This document shows, in pieces, positions 38,501 through 47,167 of a stretch of DNA of 64,000 nt. Origin of the DNA: a virus; the IMG/VR virus record IMGVR_UViG_3300044612_001963, positions 1 through 64,000 of that record, one strand, 5' to 3'. Within the stretch, counting starts at the first letter, position 1. The number at the start of each line of letters is the position of its first letter. The notes under the pieces were generated by a model. It was not told the DNA's origin. It was given only the letters and a program-made list of their open reading frames with translations, and made no database searches. Both the position numbers and the translations under genes were made by a program.

Positions 38501-40544
38501 GGCTGCTGTAAAAGCCCGCGCCGAAGCCGAAGCGCAGCTCAACAAGATCATCGCAGAAGCACCAGTTCGCAACCTAGATGCGCAGCTGGCGGTAGGCCAG
38601 CAACTGGTAGGCCTTAGCAAAGCACTTGCTGATCAGGAACAGTCACGGTTCGCGGTAGTGAAGGCTGGCCTGGAGTTCGAGCTATCTAAGGCCCAAGAGC
38701 GTGGTGCATCCGAAAGCCAGATCGGGGAGATCAAGTCCCGCATTCAAGAACAAGACCGGCAATCCCTAGAGGCGCGGTATCAGGCGCTGATCCAACAGCA
38801 GCAACTGGAAGCCAAACTGCTGGAGCTGAGCCAGCAGAAGGCACGCACCGAAGCAGACCTAAGTGTGTTTGAAGCACGCAAGGCATTACTCCAGGCAGAA
38901 GTTGAACTGAAGAAACTATCAGCAGATGCCAGCACCGAAGAGCGAGCTAAAGCTGAAGCAATCGTTGAACTGCAGCGTGCTGCGCTTGGTGTCAATGAGG
39001 AACGTTTAGGCGTCCTCGCCCAGACCCAACCCCTAGAGCGGCAGATTGCTGCAGCAACAGCTGAAACCGCACGCAACGGACTGCAAGCGCAAGCTGCTCA
39101 AGCTGGGTTCAACATTGAAGCCGATGGATCTGTTACCAAAACTGCAGCCCTCGCTGCTGAAACAAGCAAGGTCAAGCAAGCCGCCGAAGCCCGCAAGAAA
39201 GTAGAACAAGAGATCGGTGAAGTCATCAAGCAATCGAGCCTGCGCCTGGCAACGGAACAGCTATCGGTTGCAGAGAAGCTGGTTAGCCTCTCACGTGCAC
39301 TTGCTGCAGAAGAACAGAGCCGGTTTGATCTAGTACGCAGCAACCTAGAGTATGAACTGCAAAAGGCTGAAGAACGCGGCGCATCCGAATCTGAAATCGG
39401 TTCAATTAAAGAACGGATCCAGAAAGTAGACCGCGCCGCTGCCGAAGCTCGCTACAAAGCACTCCTGCAGCAACAGCAGCTGGAAGCAAAGATGCTGGAG
39501 ATCGCCCAGCGCAAACAGGTGCTTGAGGCGAATGTTGAGTTCAGGAAACAGCAACTCGCTCTACTTGAGGCGCAGAAGAAGCTGCAGGAAGCCATCGCCG
39601 CTGGTGATCAGGGTGCCATCGCACTCGCACGCTCCCAGGTGGGCCTCCAGCAACTGATGCTCAGCGTGCGTGGTGAGCAGCTGGGCCTGCTCGCTCAAAC
39701 CCAGCCCCTCGAAGCGCAGATCCTTGCCGCGCAGCAGAGTGCCGCGATCAACGCAGAGCGGGCCCGTGCGGCACAGAACGGCTACCAGCTTGCCGCTGCA
39801 CAGTCGGCCGTCAACCTGGGCAACGTCGCCAGCATCGCCGGTGGGCTGAACAACATCGCCGCAGGCTATGCCCAGAACCTGGGCGCTGCAGCGACACAGG
39901 CCGGCCAGCTCGAAGGTGCGGTGAGTGACGCGCAATCCCCAGCTGATGGCATCGCCGATGCGTTCACTACCACGGGCGATCGTGCGCCAGCTGCAGCGCA
40001 AGGCGCTCGGGACTTCGCCGCCTGGCTGTCATCTGCCAAGACCTTCGCCGAACGCATCGCGGGCCTGTCACTGGACACGCAGATGGCCACCGTCGCCACA
40101 CGCACCGCGCAGGCTGCCGGCGCTGCCAAGGTGTTCTACGAATGGCTCGAACGCGCCTCACGCCTCCCCGGCTCCCGCTGGACGGGTGGCCCGGTGGAAG
40201 CTGGTGAGCAGTATCGCGTGAACGAACTGGGCCAGGAAGCACTCCTCTCTGGTGGGCGCCTCTCCCTCATCAATGCCGCACCCAACTCCATCTGGCGTGC
40301 ACCAACCAACGGCACCGTGATCCCCGCAGGCATCACCTCAAGGCTGCAAGATCAAGGTGCCCTGCCATCACGCCCCGGCACCACGCCAATCATGACCAGT
40401 GGCAGCAGCAATGCCGCCCTCGCCGTCGAAGTCGGAAAACTGCGGCAGGAGGTTGGCGAGTTGGCGCGGAAAAATTGGAACGTCAACGTTGCCATGAAGA
40501 CCGGACCAACCGGCAGCCAGGTGATCCGCCAGATGATGAGGTGA
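35595..40544 (+). CDS. tail tape measure protein
   Basis: 1649 residues from GTG 35595, the longest gene. Residues 62-348 are five coiled-coil repeats of alternating 55 and 59 residues; residues about 380-600 form the conserved tape-measure domain (AESAEVRIKALGDQFGE, MEQLPPVSQAIAKELGVTVGQVKKLGSEGK); hydrophobic segments near 620-650 may insert in the host membrane. Residues about 990-1400 hold a second, duplicated coiled-coil block. Tail length scales with this protein, so a tail of roughly 250 nm is expected from the usual relation. Confidence 0.92.
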   Translation: MSDFQFKVGGDFSELLRGFQQLETRAKTAGDNVGKGIGDGIQGFSSKSLAALNQELNRLQQRQLKVAVDSSAFEKAGAQIKEVQALISAVQRQQVLIQVDDRSVTALQTKLADLQSRQVKVDVDSQEFIELQRQINATEKELQEISQRKVLIDADANSFLAVTAKLRNELNGLQERQLKIDVDSQEFVALGKEIDRVEGELQALERKRTAVTIDASSIEALQAKLTDLQTRQTKVSVDSQEFADLQVQINNVQRDLAEVEQNKILINVDGNSITALTTKLKAELTALEQRRVTIDVDSQEFIEVSQQIDRVEGELQALERKKLLINADPSSIIALRSRLGELQGELEKTQIGSQRFRELQGEINKTETELREATQSAGGLRGVIQQLGPAIAAIGIGTGLVAFTQGAFDAATAAESAEVRIKALGDQFGEADKVQQLVAKSAQQLNLSNTEAADGFLQLYGALRPVGIGLDDVATVFTAVNATAKNFGLSAGNVNAAVLQLSQGLAAGALQGDELRSIMEQLPPVSQAIAKELGVTVGQVKKLGSEGKITSEVVINAIKGLNDTELGKLDQTLNTTQEKLKAQGVAWNELSVTVGSAFVQASLPAIELLTGLTQGLTSVARAAADAPLALKALAGVLLGLPAAYIAARLALIAFNSELIGGQIKAAIAGIQQLGLLLRTQFIADLATAKGAWVAFSTSIQTGALQQQIVALGAKFGPLALAIGAVTAAVVAFNKSTADSQSIAKAAADGQDELTAALTAAGVETSKLTTLGGPFARGLEDAATAGEALLAPLRAIPGIGPLVADAIKGIWQTLKVVIPGLKGATEGIIALINAYKGAVANANATQGLEQAAIALTNLQSQAGLAENAAGALFAELKKAGGKPNTAQTEQIEKLVTALEKAKAQGIALAEQYDLLAAAARNSGNDEYAEELERLAEAARNGIPLTDVRIQQLQSLIPETQKATQATKEQEAAVKARAEAEAQLNKIIAEAPVRNLDAQLAVGQQLVGLSKALADQEQSRFAVVKAGLEFELSKAQERGASESQIGEIKSRIQEQDRQSLEARYQALIQQQQLEAKLLELSQQKARTEADLSVFEARKALLQAEVELKKLSADASTEERAKAEAIVELQRAALGVNEERLGVLAQTQPLERQIAAATAETARNGLQAQAAQAGFNIEADGSVTKTAALAAETSKVKQAAEARKKVEQEIGEVIKQSSLRLATEQLSVAEKLVSLSRALAAEEQSRFDLVRSNLEYELQKAEERGASESEIGSIKERIQKVDRAAAEARYKALLQQQQLEAKMLEIAQRKQVLEANVEFRKQQLALLEAQKKLQEAIAAGDQGAIALARSQVGLQQLMLSVRGEQLGLLAQTQPLEAQILAAQQSAAINAERARAAQNGYQLAAAQSAVNLGNVASIAGGLNNIAAGYAQNLGAAATQAGQLEGAVSDAQSPADGIADAFTTTGDRAPAAAQGARDFAAWLSSAKTFAERIAGLSLDTQMATVATRTAQAAGAAKVFYEWLERASRLPGSRWTGGPVEAGEQYRVNELGQEALLSGGRLSLINAAPNSIWRAPTNGTVIPAGITSRLQDQGALPSRPGTTPIMTSGSSNAALAVEVGKLRQEVGELARKNWNVNVAMKTGPTGSQVIRQMMR
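35778..36638 (+). repeat. five tandem coiled-coil repeats in the tape measure
   Basis: Unit starts (RQLKVAVDSS, RQVKVDVDSQ, RQLKIDVDSQ, RQTKVSVDSQ, RRVTIDVDSQ) are spaced 55, 59, 55 and 59 residues, and the last unit is 59. The 4-residue difference alternates, so the duplicated unit was probably a pair of 114 residues. Confidence 0.85.
38561..39800 (+). repeat. two long direct repeats in the tape measure C-terminal half
   Basis: About 38561-39120 and 39237-39800 encode homologous blocks: LSKALADQEQSRF/LSRALAAEEQSRF, ERGASESQIG/ERGASESEIG, ARYQALIQQQQLEAK/ARYKALLQQQQLEAK and LAQTQPLE in both. Period is about 676 bases. Confidence 0.8.
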
Positions 40545-40548
40545 GCTG

Positions 40549-41295
40549 ATGGCGATCACCGTTGGCAGCCTCACCATTTCCGCACTGCAGCAGATCCCCT
40601 TCACCCACTCTGGTGATGCGCAGTCTGGCCGCACCGTGCGTCGCTGGCCCGTTCAGTGCATCCTCACCCCGGCAGATTGGCTGACGCTTGACGGGATCTA
40701 CACCACCTGGCGGGCGCTGCGGATCGCAGAACCCGACACCATGATCAGCCTGGCCGTGGGCAGCACCGTGGCCTGCAGCGGCACGCTGTACGGCATGGCC
40801 TGGACCAACGTTGGCGCCTGGTTCAGTGAGCCTCCCGTGCCGACCGCGATCGGCGCGATGGTCGGCGTGTCGTTCGAGCTGGTGGATGCCACCCAACAGC
40901 TCGCCGTGATGCTGCGCGAGCTGGAAGTTGGCACCCTCGTAGACGATGTTGAGCAGGCAGCCGGCACCTACACCCTCGGCACGATCACACTCAACCTCAC
41001 CGCACAGCCAGAAGGCCATGACGACGGCCCAACGCTGGAGCTGGCTGGCACCGGCACCCATGTGATCCGTGGCCCGCTGCTGGCCACCAAGGTACGGCGC
41101 ATCGAAGGCTGGACGCAGACCGCTGGAGCGGATGCAACGATCCGCACATGGTATGAAACCACCATCGCCACCGTGCCAGCGGTCGGCTCCTGGTTCCCCG
41201 TATCACCGCCGGTGATTGATCAGGTGCCGGTGATCGTGGCAGGTGCCAGGGTGACGCGGTATCTGGTGAGCATTGAGCTGAGGCAGGTGCGATGA
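40549..41295 (+). CDS. putative distal tail protein
   Basis: 248 residues, beta-rich throughout (GSLTISALQQIPFTHSGD, WTNVGAWFSEPPVPTAIG, VSFELVDATQQL). It is the first gene after the tape measure, the place of the distal tail (Dit) protein in siphoviruses. A central PEGHDDGPTLELAG segment suggests a second domain. Assignment is by position. Confidence 0.5.
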   Translation: MAITVGSLTISALQQIPFTHSGDAQSGRTVRRWPVQCILTPADWLTLDGIYTTWRALRIAEPDTMISLAVGSTVACSGTLYGMAWTNVGAWFSEPPVPTAIGAMVGVSFELVDATQQLAVMLRELEVGTLVDDVEQAAGTYTLGTITLNLTAQPEGHDDGPTLELAGTGTHVIRGPLLATKVRRIEGWTQTAGADATIRTWYETTIATVPAVGSWFPVSPPVIDQVPVIVAGARVTRYLVSIELRQVR

Positions 41296-42158
41296 CGGTT
41301 GACTTCCGCGCCACTGTTGCCACCGACCTGGGCGTGTGCATCTCCGGTGATGTTGGCTCCAACCATATTGGTGATGGCAGCGGACTGATCAAAACCAGCG
41401 GCCGTCTGCTGATGGATGGAATCCTCAACCCAGCAAGGGGCACGCCGGCCAACCTGGCGATTGTGCGCGAACAGCTGGGGCTGATTACGGCATTTCCTAA
41501 GCCGATGTATGTGCTGCGGGCGTTGCCGAACGTGATTGAGCGGACGACTGAAATTGAGATCGGCTGCAAACTCACGCTGATGGAAGGGCTAAAGCGTAAA
41601 GAGCTATACAAAGCATGGGAGCATGAGCCACCGAACTGGGTAACCGTGCCGGTTTATATCCCGTATGGCAGCTGGATAGGACCGGATCGCCCAGAAAATC
41701 AATACCAGACGCAGCGCGTTGCCGTTGCAGCGAATACGATCAGAGCGCAAAGCCTGCTGGAATACTGCCTAGAAAAGATCGACCTTGAACTGTCAGATGA
41801 TAGTGCCAACCTTGATTTCGTATTCCTTCGCTCTACAATCAACCTAGACAGCGGCTACGTTCAAATCATCGGTGACCTAATCCGCTCTGAAACGAAGTTT
41901 GGCAGAATCATGCCTGACGGCAAGCTACAGATTCGCGGTTTGAACTTTCAGCTTGGACGGCTTGGCCCAGTGCTCACAACCGATAACCTATTCAGCATCG
42001 AGGCGATTGATGGTGCCGTCCAGCCACCTGATGAATACACAGTGCAATATAACGGCGCCGAAGCTAATGCCCAGTATCAAGAACGTAAGCGGCTCAATTG
42101 GCAGGGATGGGTTGATCGGCCGTTTACTTTCAGTAACTCAGCTGCTACCGCGCCATGA
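41292..42158 (+). CDS. putative tail-tip/hub protein, N-terminal component
   Basis: 288 residues, mixed alpha/beta (NPARGTPANLAIVREQL, RALPNVIERTTEIEIGCK). Codon usage is more AT-rich than that of the head genes. It overlaps the next gene by 4 bases, and the two may be a split tail-hub. No catalytic motif recognised. Confidence 0.5.
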   Translation: MTVDFRATVATDLGVCISGDVGSNHIGDGSGLIKTSGRLLMDGILNPARGTPANLAIVREQLGLITAFPKPMYVLRALPNVIERTTEIEIGCKLTLMEGLKRKELYKAWEHEPPNWVTVPVYIPYGSWIGPDRPENQYQTQRVAVAANTIRAQSLLEYCLEKIDLELSDDSANLDFVFLRSTINLDSGYVQIIGDLIRSETKFGRIMPDGKLQIRGLNFQLGRLGPVLTTDNLFSIEAIDGAVQPPDEYTVQYNGAEANAQYQERKRLNWQGWVDRPFTFSNSAATAP

Positions 42159-43048
42159 CAAACTGGACATACGACAACACCGTATCACCGCCGCGCACGA
42201 TCACGATTCAGTATGTCACTGAAGATGGTGCAGCTAGCTCAGTATCGCTGACCAGTGTAGACACCAGTGAAACAGATATTGCTTACACCCGGATGGAATA
42301 CACTGACATCCTGGGGATGCAGAATGCTGCTGATGTCGCTGTTTTGAAAGTTGAAGAACGGCGCACCACGCAAGCATCAGTGAATGGTTCACTTGTGGCC
42401 AATCGGCTATCCCGTGGTGAAGGCTTGCCCTCTGGTGATGCCATTACATTGATCGAGACCGAATATGAATCAGAATCATCTGTTGACGGGCCTGTACTGA
42501 TCAAGGAGCGGATCGAAACCAGTATCACTACATCTGAACTGGCCGGCAGCCTTGCAGTGCCAAGCTACGAAGATTATACGCCTGGCGTTCAGCTATTCCT
42601 TTCAACCGTACGCGAGCTTGACCATACCACCGTATTTGATGATGCTGGTGCCGCCACAACTCGCACCACTGCTAAAACATGGATCGCCTATGGTTTAACG
42701 CAAGACGGGCAGCAATCCTTTGCAGAGCAGATGCGTCAACTGCAGTCCAGCAGCATTGATCCATCAGAATGGGGCCAACAAATCAGTGACGCAGTGGAAT
42801 CAATGAAGGCTTTGGTGTTTCAAGGCACCGAGGTGCAAACTAACGCAGGCCGGCCATCAGCGCCCACCAAGCCAAGCGACCAGGCGATCAACCGCAATGA
42901 GCTAACCGAAAATGATACCGGCATCCGGTACATCAACGGTCGGCTATCATTCATCAGTGACTTAACCAACAGCATTACAACGGCAGTCAGAGATTACGTG
43001 ATGCCGTTTGCTCCAGATGATTTCTTTTCCTGGGATGAGGTGGCATGA
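42155..43048 (+). CDS. putative tail-tip protein
   Basis: 297 residues, rich in beta strands and Thr/Ser (TITIQYVTEDGAASSVSLTS) with a helical C-terminal part (FAEQMRQLQSSSIDPSEWGQ). Overlaps both neighbours by 4 bases within the tail-tip block. Function inferred from position only. Confidence 0.5.
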   Translation: MTNWTYDNTVSPPRTITIQYVTEDGAASSVSLTSVDTSETDIAYTRMEYTDILGMQNAADVAVLKVEERRTTQASVNGSLVANRLSRGEGLPSGDAITLIETEYESESSVDGPVLIKERIETSITTSELAGSLAVPSYEDYTPGVQLFLSTVRELDHTTVFDDAGAATTRTTAKTWIAYGLTQDGQQSFAEQMRQLQSSSIDPSEWGQQISDAVESMKALVFQGTEVQTNAGRPSAPTKPSDQAINRNELTENDTGIRYINGRLSFISDLTNSITTAVRDYVMPFAPDDFFSWDEVA

Positions 43049-43422
43049 CCGAATACATCCGGAACTTAAACCAAAGCAGGGCGCAACGGAGGGCGGAAGA
43101 GTTCGGCCTTGCGCAAGCATTGCTGGAAGCAGGCCATGCCTATGGCTTTAATGTCATCACTGGTTTCAACGAACTGCCCACCCGCGATCTGTCACCGGTG
43201 TATGTGCGTGTGCAAGGTGTTGAGGCTGCCTTCCTTACTGATTCGGTGAGTTATGCCTGGGACAGCAACGGCTTGGTCGTGAGTGCTGATCTGCTGTATC
43301 TCGGTGCAACGGGATACTACGGAGCATCACCACCAACCAGTAGCTGGGTGCGGATTCCAGTGCCAGTTAATCAGCTGCAGCCATCGCCCGCGCCTGGCTC
43401 AAACGTTGAGGAGGATCCATGA
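43045..43422 (+). CDS. hypothetical tail-tip accessory protein
   Basis: 125 residues: basic N-terminus (NLNQSRAQRRAEEFGLAQAL) and a beta-rich remainder (VYVRVQGVEAAFLTDSVSYAW, GLVVSADLLYLGATG). It ends in a Pro-rich tail just before the fibre gene. No family recognised. Confidence 0.5.
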   Translation: MTEYIRNLNQSRAQRRAEEFGLAQALLEAGHAYGFNVITGFNELPTRDLSPVYVRVQGVEAAFLTDSVSYAWDSNGLVVSADLLYLGATGYYGASPPTSSWVRIPVPVNQLQPSPAPGSNVEEDP

Positions 43423-44588
43423 CCATTAAGGCGAACAGCATTGCCATCCCGGTCGGTTTCAACCCTCGCAACCCGGCAAGTGTTGCTGCAGCAGTGGCGT
43501 TGCTGCCTGATGATGGCCTGGATACCTACAGCCTTGCGCAGGCTGCTGGACTGAAGCTGATCGGTCCAGCACTGGTGATTGAACGGCTTGAGGCAAGCAG
43601 TGGGCCAACAGTGCAGGTGGTTGATTACAGCTATGCGTTGACGCTGCCGGCTGAGACGTTCAGCTTGGCGACTGGTGGTGTGGTGGAGGTGTTCGCTGGT
43701 GGTGTGGTGCCTGCTGCGGAGGTGACGGTCGCGGCGTTGGTGCCTGGCGTAAGCACTGGTGCGAGTGTGGGGGTGCCGGCGGCTGGGGTGACGGTGGTGG
43801 GCCTGGCGCCAGTGGTGGCAGCCGGAATCAGCGTGCTGGTGCCGGCGGCTGGTATCGCTGTGACCGCACTGGCGCCTGTGGTGACATTTGAAGTCAGCGT
43901 GACGCTGCCTGCAGCAGGTGTCGCTGTGGCCGCTCTGGCACCGACTGTGAGCGCTGGCGCAGGTGTCGCCGAGCCAAACATCGGCGATGCCTACGGCGGC
44001 GGATACTTTGCTGGCTACATCTCGCACACGGCTGATGGTGTGGCTACGCATAGGTTGATTGTGGCGCCTGCGGCGACTGGCGCGTCGGGGACTGGTTACA
44101 CAATTAGCACTAATTTGAGATGCAAAACCGCAGCCTCAAGCACAACTGGAACCACAAGCCAGTTTGATGGCGCCGCAAATACGGCAGCCATGGTTACCGC
44201 AGGGATTAACAGCCACCCCGCCGCTCAGTTTTGCACTGAGCTCACGATCGGCGGCTTTTCTGATTGGTATCTGCCGGCACGTTATGAGCTCGACATTGCC
44301 TACGAAAACCTAAAGCCAACGACTGCCAGCAACAGTACATCGTGGGGGATCAATGATTACTCTGTCCCCAAGCGCACCGCCAATCGCACCACGTCCGCGC
44401 CAGGCCAGACTGCTGTGACGGCGTTCCAGAGTGGTCAGGCTCAAAGGTTCCAGGCGACAAATCATTGGTCATCAGCCGAAATTGCAGGTGCTAACTCATG
44501 GAGGCATAACTTTGATAGTGGTCTTATGTCTTCAACTAGTAAAACGACTTTCTTGGCTGTCCGCGCCTTCCGTCGCGAGGCAATCTGA
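43419..44588 (+). CDS. tail fibre/receptor-binding protein with DUF1566-like C-terminus
   Basis: 389 residues. Residues about 85-185 contain four roughly 24-residue repeats (VPAAGVTV..LAPVV..G type). The C-terminal 200 residues resemble DUF1566/Lcl_C (C-type-lectin-like) domains: CTELTIGGFSDWYLPARYELDIAY and NHWSSAEIAG...FLAVRAFR. Such domains often bind surface glycans. No reverse transcriptase was found, so diversity generation is not supported. Confidence 0.65.
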   Translation: MTIKANSIAIPVGFNPRNPASVAAAVALLPDDGLDTYSLAQAAGLKLIGPALVIERLEASSGPTVQVVDYSYALTLPAETFSLATGGVVEVFAGGVVPAAEVTVAALVPGVSTGASVGVPAAGVTVVGLAPVVAAGISVLVPAAGIAVTALAPVVTFEVSVTLPAAGVAVAALAPTVSAGAGVAEPNIGDAYGGGYFAGYISHTADGVATHRLIVAPAATGASGTGYTISTNLRCKTAASSTTGTTSQFDGAANTAAMVTAGINSHPAAQFCTELTIGGFSDWYLPARYELDIAYENLKPTTASNSTSWGINDYSVPKRTANRTTSAPGQTAVTAFQSGQAQRFQATNHWSSAEIAGANSWRHNFDSGLMSSTSKTTFLAVRAFRREAI

Positions 44589-44623
44589 CCTCTCCATAGC
44601 CTGACCCCAACCCCCAGACCACC

Positions 44624-44713
44624 ATGGCCAGCCTGATTTACAACTCGTTCCATGAGGATCTAGCCCGTGGTGCCAACTTCACCCCGCCCACCGCACCATT
44701 CCCCTCGGCCTAA
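44624..44713 (+). pseudogene. truncated paralogue or 29-residue small protein
   Basis: ATG 44624 to TAA encodes 29 residues (MASLIYNSFHEDLARGANF...). The beginning matches the N-terminus of a common phage protein class (MASLxYNSxxxDLARG), related to the neighbour at 44747, but the frame ends early. It may be a remnant or a short leader. The GGAAAACT element follows its stop. Confidence 0.4.
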
Positions 44714-44746
44714 CCGGAAAACTAAGGCCACAGCCCGCCGAGCACC

Positions 44747-45178
44747 GTGGCCCCCACCATCAGCCTCTACAACCACACCCGCGCACGCTTTGGCAGCGGT
44801 GCCAATGCTGTTGGCGACACCTACAAGGTAAAGCTGCTCACGGCAGCCACCTTCAACGCCACGCACACCACACTGGCGGCCACTGGTGGCACCGAGGTTG
44901 CTAACGGCAACGGCTATACCACCGGCGGCGCCACGCTTGCCAATGTGGCGGTGACAACCGTCAACACGAACGAGGCAAAGTTCGACGCAGATGATGCGAC
45001 GTGGGCGGCCAGTGGTGGCGCGATCACGGCCAGTTTCGCGATTCTCTACAACGACACTGACGCCGATGATCCGCCGGTTGCATTCATCGACTTCGACGGC
45101 GCCGAGACTGCTGGCACTGGGACTGATTTCAAGATCATCTGGAACGCTAACGGCATCGTGACCTTCACGGTGGCCTGA
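44747..45178 (+). CDS. hypothetical structural (tail/fibre-associated) protein
   Basis: 143 residues from GTG 44747, beta-rich (TYKVKLLTAATFNATHTTLAA, GNGYTTGGATLANVAVTTVN, AITASFAILYNDTDADD). Similar proteins accompany tail fibre genes in many phages. GGAAAACT at 44716-44723 is 23 bases before the start. Confidence 0.55.
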   Translation: MAPTISLYNHTRARFGSGANAVGDTYKVKLLTAATFNATHTTLAATGGTEVANGNGYTTGGATLANVAVTTVNTNEAKFDADDATWAASGGAITASFAILYNDTDADDPPVAFIDFDGAETAGTGTDFKIIWNANGIVTFTVA

Positions 45179-45180
45179 CC

Positions 45181-45582
45181 ATGAGCTTCGTTATCACCCA
45201 AGGCGAGCTTGAGTTCCAGTCAGGCCTGATCCTCAACGGTCAGACCTACAGGGTGTTCCTCGCCACCAGGGGCAGCCTGACCGTTGCCAGTACCCTCAGC
45301 GCATGGGAAGCAGCCAAGCTGGCATCAGCGAACGGTTATGCCGATGTGACCGGCACCGTCGGCAACGGCGTCTACAACGCCACCAATGGCCGGGTGGAAT
45401 CGCCCGTGATCACCGGCCAGTTTGGCCCTGCAACCGGCGCTGGGTTCACCTTCGATGCGATGATCATCAAGATCGGCACCACCAGGACCAGACCCTATGC
45501 TGTGCGGTTGTATGACGTGCCGCAGGTGCTCGCTGCTGGTCAATCCCGTGCGTTCAATATCACGCTCGGCATCAAGCCATGA
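45181..45582 (+). CDS. hypothetical structural protein
   Basis: 133 residues, beta-rich (GQTYRVFLATRGSLTVAST, GNGVYNATNGRVESPVITG, FDAMIIKIGTTRTRPYAVRL), the same general fold pattern as the preceding gene. It overlaps the next gene by 4 bases. Probably part of the fibre assembly. Confidence 0.55.
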   Translation: MSFVITQGELEFQSGLILNGQTYRVFLATRGSLTVASTLSAWEAAKLASANGYADVTGTVGNGVYNATNGRVESPVITGQFGPATGAGFTFDAMIIKIGTTRTRPYAVRLYDVPQVLAAGQSRAFNITLGIKP

Positions 45583-47030
45583 CGCTCAACGTCAGCCTTG
45601 AGGAAGTGCCTGATGCAATCCTTGAAGCTGTAATGGCCAGGATTCTACGCAACAGGCAAAAGCTAAAAGACAACCAACAACAAATTCAGCGGCCACTGCT
45701 CCAGCCGAAACCGCAGGTCAGGAATCAAGGCGCAGACAATCGCACATGGAAGAAACCTGAGCCGGCGGCAACTTTACAGCCATCTGGCACTGGTTGGCTG
45801 CTGGTGCCTAGTGGACCGCCTGACGGCTTGAGTCTTCGGTGCATAACCTCGTTCCCCAACAAGCTGCTTTCCGCAAAAACCGGTTCAGAATCACTGGGCC
45901 GGCTTCTTAATGGTGGCTTGGCACCGGTCATATCTCTTGGGGAAGGACAGGAGTACACCAGCACTGCGGAAGGATATGCAGATCTTTCAAGCAGTACAAA
46001 CGTGAGCAGCTATAACATCGACGAGTCGCAGATTCAAGTATCAAACGGCATTGCTACTTTTACGTTTCCATTTCCAGCCTTAGCCACATCGTATCCAGCC
46101 GCTAAATTGCGCTCTTACACTTTTGAATGCTTAATTAAGCTAGGTGTAGACGCAGATGCGCCTAGGCCGTCAGTGTTAGAACCTTCTACGCTGCGTGGAT
46201 TCTGGAGCACAACAGTGCCATCTCCGCCGGCCGCATCGCTTGATGGACTGGTTTATGTTCCTTTTTCGCCCCCACTAGGTGGGCAGGTATTTGAGCCAGG
46301 CACAACCGTCACAATTCCCTGCGGCGGATCAGTTGGCGGATTCCCTGACTGTTCAGGCTGGGATGGAGAGATTAGGTGGTACTTTTATGGCCCAAATAAT
46401 AACGGGGTGATTTCTTTATACAGCTTTGGATTTAGCTCTACCACGGAAGGTGGATTCCCAGGTCCAGGGTTGACATACACCCCATCCCAGACGGTGGATG
46501 GGCCAAATTACTACTCATGGGCCGCAAGTGGTACAGCGAATGTTGGACTGGCCTTGATCGCAAACGGAGAAATCCTGCAAGGCGCGGCATTCAATGCAGG
46601 CGTTGGCATTGGCAATAATTATTTGGATGGAACCTTCTCGGAGTATATTAGCTGCAATGCCGGAATAATCAGCTCAGCATCCGAGGATAGTCCTTCCCCG
46701 TTAGGCATTGATGCAGCATTGCTGCAGAAAAACCAAAAAAGCCATTTCGCGGCAGTCAAAACAAGCGAAGCATTCAATTTCTATTTCAATGGCCAAAATG
46801 TGGGTAGCATCCCAGTCGCCGAGGAACTTGACCCGGCATCCTCGTATCAAATTGCAGTTTCCGTTAGCTCGCAAATCTTTCAATCCGGGGGCGAGCCAGA
46901 TTTTAATAGCAAGTACAACACAATGACTCCTTACGTGATGCCAGTCTCCGGCATCCGCTTCACCCCAGGCCGCTCTCTCTACACCGGCGAAATCTTCACC
47001 CCGCCAACCAGCATCACCCGCCTGGCATGA
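45579..47030 (+). CDS. putative tail fibre / adhesion protein
   Basis: 483 residues. The N-terminal 60 residues are helical and basic (attachment-like); the rest is beta-rich with many aromatics (GWDGEIRWYFYGPNN, FNFYFNGQNVGSIPVAEEL, concanavalin-like). Base composition is distinctly more AT-rich from about 45960 to 46900 than in the head genes, suggesting horizontal exchange of a host-range domain. Confidence 0.6.
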   Translation: MTLNVSLEEVPDAILEAVMARILRNRQKLKDNQQQIQRPLLQPKPQVRNQGADNRTWKKPEPAATLQPSGTGWLLVPSGPPDGLSLRCITSFPNKLLSAKTGSESLGRLLNGGLAPVISLGEGQEYTSTAEGYADLSSSTNVSSYNIDESQIQVSNGIATFTFPFPALATSYPAAKLRSYTFECLIKLGVDADAPRPSVLEPSTLRGFWSTTVPSPPAASLDGLVYVPFSPPLGGQVFEPGTTVTIPCGGSVGGFPDCSGWDGEIRWYFYGPNNNGVISLYSFGFSSTTEGGFPGPGLTYTPSQTVDGPNYYSWAASGTANVGLALIANGEILQGAAFNAGVGIGNNYLDGTFSEYISCNAGIISSASEDSPSPLGIDAALLQKNQKSHFAAVKTSEAFNFYFNGQNVGSIPVAEELDPASSYQIAVSVSSQIFQSGGEPDFNSKYNTMTPYVMPVSGIRFTPGRSLYTGEIFTPPTSITRLA

Positions 47031-47155
47031 CCCAACCACAACACGAACCCCAGCCAATCACGAACGAAACCCCAGTTCAGCATCTGGTGGAAGCCGTCCA
47101 AATCCGCATCGCCACGCAACGCCTCAAGCTGGCCGGAAAACTCAAACGCACCTAG
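47027..47155 (+). CDS. hypothetical small protein (42 aa)
   Basis: ATG 47027 overlaps the previous stop (ATGA). Pro/Gln-rich start then a helix (HLVEAVQIRIATQRLKLAGKLKRT). The basic helix may interact with nucleic acid or the scaffold. Ends 12 bases before the scaffold gene. Confidence 0.45.
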   Translation: MTQPQHEPQPITNETPVQHLVEAVQIRIATQRLKLAGKLKRT

Positions 47156-47167
47156 CCGTGATGGCAC

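Noticed and set aside
40437-40444. GGAAAACT inside the tape measure, likewise 2611 and 47133
   Set aside because: These lie inside coding frames away from starts and fit the expected number of chance hits.
43419-44588. Diversity-generating retroelement target (DUF1566-like C-terminus)
   Set aside because: No reverse transcriptase, accessory gene or template repeat was found anywhere in the window.
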